Under the pieces are notes generated by a model that did not search any database, was not told the DNA's origin, and saw nothing but the letters and a program-made list of their open reading frames with translations. Source: Cyanophora paradoxa (taxonomy: Eukaryota; Glaucocystophyceae; Cyanophorales; Cyanophoraceae). From it: DNA of 64,000 nucleotides. Of the stretch, positions 56,855 to 64,000 are shown piece by piece (position 1 is the stretch's first letter; each line of letters begins with the position of its first letter). Position numbers and translations under genes: made by a program. The DNA lies in contig QPMI01000268.1 in NCBI GenBank assembly GCA_004431415.1, forward strand, positions 1 through 64,000, written 5' to 3'.

Positions 56855-57206
56855 CTAGTGGGCCAGCTCCGGTCCGGTGCACGTGAATTGGAACGTGCGC
56901 GCGGTCTCAGCAGAATTTGATCTCTGAATCACGGCTTCGAGAAGCCACGGGGCCACTTTTTCGTCGGTTCGGGCCGAGCCCGCAGGCGTCGCCGGCGCAA
57001 CAAATACTCGAGCGACGTCGTGTAGGAGGCCAATTGAACACGTGCGGGTAGCGCGGGCCGCGAACGGAGCGGCCGAAGCGCAGCCGGGCCATCGAGCGGT
57101 GCGCACGGTCTGCTAGGCGCTCCAATGTTCTGAAGGCACCTTCCGCGTCGTCCCCGCTGACGCCGCGCCCGCGCTGCTGTGCAGGCGGTCGAGCGTCGCT
57201 GATCAT
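56855..57206 (-). CDS. Hypothetical small protein
   Basis: The minus strand from ATG 57204-57206 reads MISDARPPAQQRGRGVSGDD, AEGAFRTLERLADRAHRSMA, and another frame further on gives DEKVAPWLLEAVIQRSNSAE, ARTFQFTCTGPELAH-stop (56855-56857). An intron would be needed to join them and I cannot place its ends. The composition is protein-like and the position, divergent from NDUFAF6, is plausible. No homology recognised. Confidence 0.3.
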
Positions 57207-57364
57207 TGAGCCAGGCGAAGCGCCCCACGCGCGAGCAGCGCACATTTGAAGGCGCCAGCTACCGTCTCCGACCCGCGCGTGCGTCTCCGTCCCAAGGCCC
57301 GACCGGGTGCCGGCCGCGGCTGATGATGGGGCGCCGCCGGGCCGAGCAGCTCCTCGCGAGAGCC

Positions 57365-59076
57365 ATGCTTCGTTCGGTCGTTGTAGCGCGCCCTGTCGCC
57401 GCATCGGCCGCACGGCCGCTGGTGCGGCGCGCCTCGTCGGCGCCGGCGGCGGCTGTCACCCCCGCCTCGCACTGCGCGGAGATGGTCCGGTGCGAGCGAG
57501 CGCCGGCACCTGCGCCCCCCGGGCGCCCGGCGCGTGCCCGACGGATGGCGGCGGCAGCTCGCAGGACCGCGAGCAGTTCCTCGTCGGCCTCTTCTACCCG
57601 GACGCCGGTGCGCCCCGCCCCGCCCCGCCCCGCCGCCCTCCCCGCAGCCCACGCACGCGCGCGGTGCGGCAGCGCGGCCGTCGTTCTACGCGCTGCGGGC
57701 CTTCAACATCGAGACGGCGCGCATCGCCGACGTGGCCAAAGGCAGCGTCGACGTCGGCCGCCTCCGCATGCAGTGGCCCGCCCCCGCCCGCCCCCGCCCG
57801 GCCCCGCCCGGCCCCGCCCGGCCCCGCCCGGCCCCGCCGCTGCTTGCCCCCTCTCTCTGAGCGCGCCGCCGCAGGTGGCGCGAGGCGGTCGATGCGATCT
57901 ACAAGGTGCCAGCGTACCCCCGCCCTAGGCCTCCCCCCGCCGCCGCCTCTGCCGCCGACGACCGCCCGCCTCCGCCCCGCAGGACGCCCCGCCGCACATG
58001 GCGCGCCTCCCTCCGTTCATCCGCCCACGCGCGCGCGGGGCGCCGGACTGAGAGCAGGGGGCGCAGCACGTGACGCAGATGTTGCACCACGCAGTGCGGA
58101 AGCACAAGCTCAGCCGCCGCTGGCTCGACCGCCTCCTCGACGCCCGAGAGAAGGCCCGCCCCCGCCCCCGGCCCGAGCCGCCCCGCCGCCTCTTCTCCTC
58201 CGCGCTGACCGGGCGCGGCGCGGGGCGCTGCGCAGGACCTGGTGACGGGGCAGCCGGTCTCGGTGGAGGACCTCGAGGCCTACGCCGAGAACACCGCCTC
58301 CTCCCTCGCCTACCTCGCCCTCGAGGTGCCATCGAGAAGTCGCCCCGCCCGGGTTCGAGCCCGCGCCGAGCGCCGCGCAGACCTGCGGCGTGCGGAACGT
58401 CCACGCCGACCACGCCGCCTCCCACCTCGGCGCGCCCCCCGCCACACTAGATCCGCGTACCCCGCCCCCCGTCTTTGAACCGCGTACCCCCCAGGCAAGG
58501 CCTCCGGGCTCGTCTCGCTCATCCGGGGTACGCCCTTCCACGCCAGCAAGGGCCGCATCTACATCCCACGCGCCCTCTGCGCCAAGGCGTGCCCGCTCCC
58601 CTCGTATCCTGTACCCCTTCCCCCGCTCACGTACCCCCAGTACGACGTGAAGCCGGAGGACGTGAAGGGGGGCAAGAGCCCCCCGAACGTCCGCGAGGCC
58701 CTCTTCGAGCTCGCATCGCGGTAACCCCCGCTCCTCCCCCCCCCTTCTGACCCCCCCCCCCCCCTCCTGACCCCCCCCCCCCCCCCCCCCCCCGCAGGGC
58801 GAACTCGCACCTGCAGAAGGCGCGGGCGATGGCGGGGAGCGTCCCCAAGGAGTCCCTCCCCGTCCTCCGCGCCGCCGTCCGCCCCGCCCACCCCTTTCTT
58901 CTCTCGTTCGCTCTGAGGGGCTGGGCGGGGGCGAGGGGGGCAGATCCCTGTCGAGGAGTACCTCGAGCGGCTGCGCAAGGCCGACTTCGACGCCTTCGAC
59001 TCGGGGGTCGCCTCGGGCCCGCCCTTGCCCCTCCAGCTCCGCCTCACCTGGGCCCGCATCCGCTCCACCTTCTGAC
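57365..59076 (+). CDS. NDUFAF6: NADH dehydrogenase (Complex I) assembly factor 6
   Basis: The N-terminus MLRSVVVARPVAASAARPLV plus Arg/Ser residues is a typical mitochondrial targeting peptide (an alternative start lies 42 nt upstream). The spliced exons give FYALRAFNIETARIADVAKG, RLRMQWWREAVDAIYK, THMLHHAVRK-like VTQMLHHAVRKHKLSRRWLD, VEDLEAYAENTASSLAYLAL, GVRNVHADHAASHLGKASGL, LIRGTPFHASKGRIYIPRAL, NVREALFELASRANSHLQKA and VEEYLERLRKADFDAFDSGV, ending RIRSTF-stop (59074-59076). The order and the AENTxSSLxYLxLE and HADHAASHxGKAxG motifs identify NDUFAF6, a mitochondrial protein of the squalene/phytoene synthase fold needed for Complex I assembly. The family lacks the usual synthase Asp-rich motif function. 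Two introns with GC donors (57776-57874 and 58430-58494) interrupt conserved motifs. It converges with the PPR gene. Confidence 0.95.
57776..57874 (+). other. GC-AG intron with tandem GCCCGGCCCC repeats
   Basis: This 99-nt intron of NDUFAF6 splits a tryptophan codon (TG|G) in the conserved MQWW. It starts GCCCGCC, ends GCCGCAG, and contains about four direct repeats of a GCCCGGCCCC-type decamer. Confidence 0.85.
58748..58796 (+). repeat. Poly(C) tracts in an NDUFAF6 intron
   Basis: Runs of C broken by TCCTGA motifs directly precede the GCAG acceptor of the exon beginning ANSHLQKARAM. Confidence 0.85.
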
Positions 59077-59362
59077 CCCGCCCCCGCCGTGAACCGTGCA
59101 CGCGATGGGGCGTCGACGGCGTCGAGCTTAATTATTAAGAAATGCATCGCGGTGTGTGAGAGTGTCGCGGGCCAGGGCGCGCCAGCGCTCGGGTTCGATC
59201 GCGATTTACCATCTGAATTCGAAGTGAAAAACAAGAGCAAATTAAAGCTGGAGATAACAGGGGGCGCGCTATCCGATGCAGGGGCCGCTGCAGCGTTGAC
59301 GGCCGGGCTAGAATCGATATCGAAGGCGGGATGCCTAGGGGGCGTGGGGGCGGGGCGGGGCG

Positions 59363-62110
59363 CTAGGCGGCGAGGGCGCGGAGGGCGTCGAAAGCGGCCT
59401 TTGGGGCGGAGGGGGAGAGGAGGCGGAGGGCGAGGGCGGCGCCCTGCCGCTGCTCCTCCCGCGACTTCCACTTCTCGATCCGCTGCAGCAGCAGCAGCTG
59501 CCGCGGAGGAGCGCGTTAGCTCGGGGTGGGTGGAATAAGCTAGCTAAGCCTGGCGGGGGCGGCCGGGCGGGCGGACCCATGTGCGGTCGTCGATGCGGCG
59601 GGGGCGGAGGGCCTCGTCGCCGAGGATCTCCTCGAGGACGCGGAGGCCGTCGAGCAGGCGGCTGTTGTTGCAGTGCGTCTGGTACACGCTCTTCAGCACG
59701 TACGCCGTCGGGCGCAGGCCGAGCTCCCGCAGCGTCCCCGTCGCGTGCCGCGCCGTCGCGTCCGGGTCCCGGCACCGCCCCAGCGCCTGCGCACGAAGGA
59801 GAAGAATGAGGCGGGTCGGGTCGGGGCGGGGGGAGAGGGAGGCGTGAGCAATCGAGCGAGCGGGGGCACCTCGATGGCCTTGGCCATGACGTGGGGGTCG
59901 AGGAGGGGGCGGCCGCCCCAGCGGCCGGCCATGACCCCCGCGAGCACCTCCTCGACCCGCTCCTTCGCCTCCCGCTTCCGGAAGAGCCCGTACTGGTCTG
60001 CCCGCCCCGCCCCGCCCTCAGCCAACTGGAAGAAAGAGAGAGAGAGCTCGGGGCGGAGGCGCGGGGCACCGAATATGGTGGCGAGGACGCGTGAGTCGAT
60101 GGGGCAGCGCCCCGCGTCGGCCCCCTCGAGCACGCGCCGCACCGTCGCGTCCATCCGCCCGTAGTCCCCCGCCTTCTGGTAGCACTGCGGAGGGGGGGAG
60201 AGAGGCCGTCAGCGAAGGCCGGCGCCGCGCCCCAGGGAAAGGCGGGGCGGGGCCCGGGGGCGGGGCGCGAGGGGGCGGGCCTCCATCATGGAGCAGAGGA
60301 AGACAGCGTCGGGCTCGACGCCCTCCTCCGCCATCGCCGCCTCCACCGCCGCCGCCCGCAGCACGTCCCCCGCCTGGCCCGGCCGGGCGGTTAGGCGGCG
60401 GGCGGGATGGGGGCGGGCGAGCTGGGGCGGGCGGGCCTTGGCGATGGGCCCGAGGACGACGGTGAAGAGGAAGCAGGAGGCCATCTTCGCATCCCGCGCC
60501 CGCCGCACCCACTCCCGCGCCCGCGTCTCGTCCCCCGCCCCCACGAAGTGCGCCACCTGCCCCGCGGGCGCCGCCCCCCGCCTCGGCCCGGAGCGAGGGA
60601 GGGAGGGCCGCCGGGGCGGGGCGGGCGGAGGGCTGACCACGGTGTTGTAGGAGAAGTCGTTGAAGGGCGTTCCCTCGGCCTCCATCTCCGCCATGAAGAG
60701 GCGGGCGAGGCCGTCGGCCGTGGCCTCGAGGCCGGCGCGCTCGAGGGCGGGGGCGAGGTCCCGCGCCGCCTCCTCCCAGCACGCCAGCGCCAGCTTCAGC
60801 CGCGCCGTCCACGCCATCACCTGCGGGAGAGCTCAGCGAAGGAAAGGGGGGAGGGGCGGCCGAGACTGACCGTGGGCTGGACTTTGAGGTCCCGCATGGC
60901 CTTCCAGTAGGCGCGCCCCGCCTCCCAGTCCGCCGGCTCCGTCCGCCCGCAGCTGCTCAGCTGCGCGCGCCTCGTTCAAAGGGGAAAAGGAGGAGGAAGG
61001 AGGGCGGGGCGGACGAGGGCAGTGAAGAAGGAGGCGTTGGGGGGCACGCCGGCGGCCACGCTGCGCCGCAGCGCCCCCACCGCCTCCGAGAAGCGCCCCG
61101 AGTGCGCGTAGGCGTGCACCTGGCCCCGCGTCGGCGAAGCGAAGAGAGGAGGGGGCGGGCCGGGCGGGGCGGGCGGGGCGGGGGCGGGGGCCGCACGAGG
61201 GGCTGGAAGACGAACTCGGAGAGGGCTCCGGCCTCGGCTGCCTCGGAGACCACCCGCTCCGCCTCCCGCAGCCATGCCCGCCGCTCCTCCTCCCGCGACT
61301 CCTGCGCCCGAAGGCCCCGCAGCCGCCGTCAGCGGAAGCGGGCGGCTTCCGAGCGCTTCAACGCTGATCCCCGCGCGCCTTGTCGAGGGCGAGGTCGCGG
61401 TAGACAGAGACAGCGGCGCCGTAGAGGGCCGCGTCGAACTCGACGGCCCCCGCACCCTCCTCCCCCTCCCGCATCCGCCGCAGCACCGCAGCCGCCTCCC
61501 GCGCCTTCTTCCGCCGCCGCATCCCGTCCAGGAAGGCCGTGCAGAGCGGCGGGGCCGGGGGGGGGAAGCCCTCGTCGCCCTGCAGGCAGCGCCCGAAGAG
61601 GCCGGCCGCCTCGTCGGCGCGCCCCGCCTCCAACAGCGCGCCCAGCAGGTCGGTCAGCTGCGGGCCCGTCGCCTGCCCGGCGCGCCGCCGCCGCTCGAAC
61701 TGCGCCGCGGCCTCGTCCAGCTTCCCCTGCAGCACCAGGCCCTTGACCGACGTACGCCGCCCTGCCTGCCCCGCCACGCCGCCGCCCTCCCGCCCCGCCT
61801 CCTCCTCCTCCTCCTCCTCGTCCGCCACCCGCGCGCTCGACTGCGCCGCCGCCCACCGCGGCTCCGGCGCCGCGGGGGCCCCGCTTGGGGACGCCAGGCG
61901 CAGCCGCCGGGCGCAGCCGAAACGCGACGCCGACCCGAGCTCCCGCGCGCTCGCCGCGAAGCTGCGCGTCCTCGTCGGCACCGTGGCCGCCTCTGGTCGA
62001 CGCTGGCTGGCGCAGCTCGCCACTTCCGCCTCGAAGCACGCGCCCAGGTGGCCGGCGCCCCGGGCCGCCGGCGTGCAGAGCGTGCCGGCAAATGCGGCAA
62101 CCTCCATCAT
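59363..62110 (-). CDS. PPR-like helical-repeat protein, probably organelle-targeted
   Basis: ATG at 62108-62110 (MMEVAAFAGTLCTPAARG) is followed by an Arg/Ser/Ala-rich N-terminus like a transit peptide (RTRSFAASARELGSASRFG) and then a short acidic run. Repeats of about 35 residues with two helices follow: VKGLVLQGKLDEAAAQFERR, LLGALLEAGRADEAAGLFGR, FLDGMRRRKKAREAAAVLRR, VHAYAHSGRFSEAVGALRRS, FNDFSYNTVV, HFVGAGDETRAREWVRRARD, CYQKAGDYGRMDATVRRVLE and THCNNSRLLDGLRVLEEILG. It ends APKAAFDALRALAA-stop (59363-59365). The A-G-x-x-x-x-A and P-(N/D)-x-x-x-(Y/F) spacing is that of pentatricopeptide repeats, which bind RNA in mitochondria or plastids. Several exon ends (SMME, PIAK) use GCCCGCC donors. 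The exact number of repeats and the RNA target cannot be told from sequence. Confidence 0.75.
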
Positions 62111-62776
62111 GCCGCTGCCGCCGGGTCAGCACTCGCCGTAGGACCGCGGATTGGCGGTTGATAGACGATTTGCGATCTAGCGCACCGAAGGTAGGAATCG
62201 CCTCCGCGTGCGCGGTCGGCTGCTCGATCGTTCGCACTGAGCTCTGCAAGCTCTGCGATGCATGCAGGCGGTCAGGGACGGCGGGGACCTCATCGTCACG
62301 CCGCCCGACAGCGCGAAAGGCGGAGACCTGTACGGCGCACCTCTTCGGATGCTCGCGCGCCGCGTCCCGCCGCGCCCTCCAGAGGCCAGCGTTGGAGAGA
62401 TCCCTTCGACCGGCGCTGTACCCCGCTGGAGGCGCCGTACCCCGTTCGCCCACTCGCTTTGCTTCGAAGGGCAACCGCGCCCCGACGGCTGCTGCAGGTC
62501 ACCGGGTTAGCAGGGGAACGCAGCGCTTTGGCTGGAGCGGTTCCGGCGCAGGTCAGGCTCCGATCGGGAGGCCTAGGTTCAGCGTTAACGTTTCAGCTCC
62601 GACGCCGCAGACCCCAGGGCAATACATGTACGTATACAGCGCAGCCTAGCTAGTACATCTCTGCTGCAGGTGTGAGCGACCGCAGCGCTGCAGGTGACTC
62701 GGAGGGGCCTCCGAGCTCGAGTGAGTGAACTCAGCAGTCTCCGCGACAGCGGTAACGTTTGGGCGTCCAGGCGGGC
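62111..62776. other. Shared 5' region; possible first exon of the next gene
   Basis: This is the spacer between divergent genes. A plus frame from ATG 62262 (MQAVRDGGDLIVTPPDSAKG, then GDLYGAPLRMLARRVPPRPP) reads to SVGEIPSTG and then meets GTACCCCGC, a typical donor. It may be the true first exon of the gene below. Confidence 0.4.
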
Positions 62777-64000
62777 ATGGCGGCGGACGAGCGGGATCCG
62801 GAGAGCAACGAGCAGGGGACGACCGTAACAGCGGTCGTCGATTTAGAGGCCTCCCCGCCGCAGTCCGGCGAGCTCGAGCCGCCTTCGAGTTCAGCGGCGC
62901 GGGCGCCGGCTGGCCTGCAGCGGCCGCTCGCCGTCCCTCTTGGCCGTGCCGTTGACGTCGCGATCGCGCCGTCTTTCGTGCACGTGCCACGGTGAGGCCG
63001 ACGCTGGAGCAGTTCATGAGCGACGAGCGCCTCGGCCTGCAGGATCTTCGTGTTAGCGCATTGATAACACAGGCATGCTAGCTGCGGACATCGCAGGAGC
63101 TTGAGCTGGGTCTGTGCTACCTACGGGGGCGACAAGCCTGCGGGCAACGCAGGCGCCGGCAGGGCCCGCTGAAGGGGGGTACGCGGTCCCCCTATCCTGC
63201 CCAAACTACGACGACGAGGCCGGCGTAGCGAGCTGCCTACGAGCAGCGATCGACGCGGACTGCGCCGCAGCTTGGGGGGCGGACTGCGGCAGCATCGTAG
63301 CTGAAACTTGAAATCGCAAGCACCGGTCGTAATCGCAAACATCGCAATCGCAACATCGACATCGTAATCGCAAACATCGTAATCGCAACATCGACATCGT
63401 AATCGGGAGAATGAAATCGCAACATCGTAGATGAGGGATGAAATTAACGACGGCGGAGTTCGGCGCAACTTGGATGAAACTTGAAATCGTAATCGCAACA
63501 TTCGTAGCTGAAACTTGAAATCGTAATCGCAACATCGTACTACTACGTAATCGCAACATCGTACTACTACTATTCTACCAGCTGCGATGGATTCCACGCG
63601 GCACAGCATCGTCAGGAGCTCCGCCTGGCTCCCGCTCAGCTCCGTTTCCTGCAACGGCCCTCCCCTCACTGTTAGCGACAAACGCTGTGGGCGATTACAC
63701 CGACCCCGAGGGCCACCTCCGCAACTGGATGTGCGTCCCGCAGAGCTCGGCCCACGCGCTCGGCTCCCCGCCCCGCGCCCCGTCTGAGCCAGTCTCCGGC
63801 CTTCGAGCTTCGCGGCGCCGGCGCAGGGCCTGGTTCCACAACTTCGCGGCGGTGGGAGCCATCGTCGTCGCCCTCATCGCCTCCCGCTGGCGCCGCCTCC
63901 CCCTCTGCAAGCACTGGTTCCTCTTCGGCGGTGCGCAGGCCCGGCCCCCGCGATCGCCTCCGCCGCCGCCGCCGCCGCCGAGCGCGCGGGGGCCGGGGCG
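62777..64000 (+). CDS. Membrane protein, 5' part (cut by right edge)
   Basis: From ATG 62777 the frame reads MAADERDPESNEQGTTVTAV, EASPPQSGELEPPSSSAARA and APSFVHVPR. After GTGAGG, candidate exons give SLSWVCATYGGDKPAGNA (about 63100), LSCPNYDDEAGVASCLRAAI and CAAAWGADCGSI (63191-63299). A repeat-filled intron follows, then STRHSIVRSSAWLPLSSVSC (from about 63590), VGDYTDPEGHLRNWMCVP (about 63691) and WFHNFAAVGAIVVALIASRW (about 63831), a likely membrane span, before the window ends. The cysteine-rich stretch before the span suggests a luminal or extracellular segment. No family recognised; the exon joins are tentative. Confidence 0.45.
63309..63565 (+). repeat. Intronic AATCGCAACATCGTA repeats
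   Basis: Repeats built from ATCGTAATCGCAACATCG and GCTGAAACTTGAAATCG fill a probable intron between the donor GTAGCTGA near 63297 and an acceptor CCAG near 63581. Minus-strand open frames here are made of these repeats. Confidence 0.75.

Noticed and set aside
63121-63681. 186-codon minus-strand frame
   Set aside because: Made of translated ATCG repeats in an intron of the plus-strand gene.

Overview
The window is nuclear DNA from a GC-rich, intron-dense single-celled eukaryote. Coding exons are short. They are separated by introns of roughly 60-120 nt that are very rich in C on the sense strand, and reading frames rejoin only after these introns are removed. Many introns start with GC (GCCCGCC or GCGCGCC) instead of GT. 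The gene content is a Complex I assembly factor, a phosphatidylethanolamine methyltransferase, a receptor-type class III nucleotide cyclase, an EF-hand/p25-like protein, a PPR-like protein and several small secreted cysteine-rich proteins. This fits a protist alga; a haptophyte-like or related lineage is my guess from base composition and GC-AG introns, not a demonstrated assignment. Exon boundaries below were placed by eye.

Left part (1-30 kb): a mucin-like secreted protein (-, running off the left edge), an EF-hand/p25-like protein (+), a small secreted protein with a hydrophobic tail (-), a purine-rich repeat block, a proline-rich disordered protein (-), a second small secreted protein (-), a large receptor-type adenylyl/guanylyl cyclase (-), a PEMT-type methyltransferase (-), a possible zinc-finger protein (-) and a two-pass membrane protein (+).

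Middle (30-53 kb): a 5.9-kb tandem duplication (30060-35943 and 36301-42174, with a 340-bp third fragment between). Each copy carries a TPR/ankyrin gene and a divergent small gene. Beyond it lies a repeat island: a non-autonomous CACTA transposon with perfect 48-bp inverted ends and a TCC target duplication, an in-frame ~200-bp tandem repeat, two diverged copies of an ~825-bp dispersed repeat, a 2-kb-armed palindrome with a secreted-protein gene in each arm, and a poly(A)-ended retroposed insertion with 17-bp target duplications.

Right part (53-64 kb): a secreted cysteine-rich repeat protein (+), an unknown alanine-rich protein (+), a possible small gene (-), NDUFAF6 (+), a PPR-like organelle protein (-) and a membrane protein (+) cut by the right edge.

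Genes lie in divergent or convergent pairs with short spacers. NDUFAF6 and the PPR-like protein point to mitochondrial or plastid function, but nothing here looks like an operon or a single pathway. The strongest observations are the homology-anchored GC-AG introns, the CACTA element, the gene-bearing palindrome and the microhomology-joined duplication.
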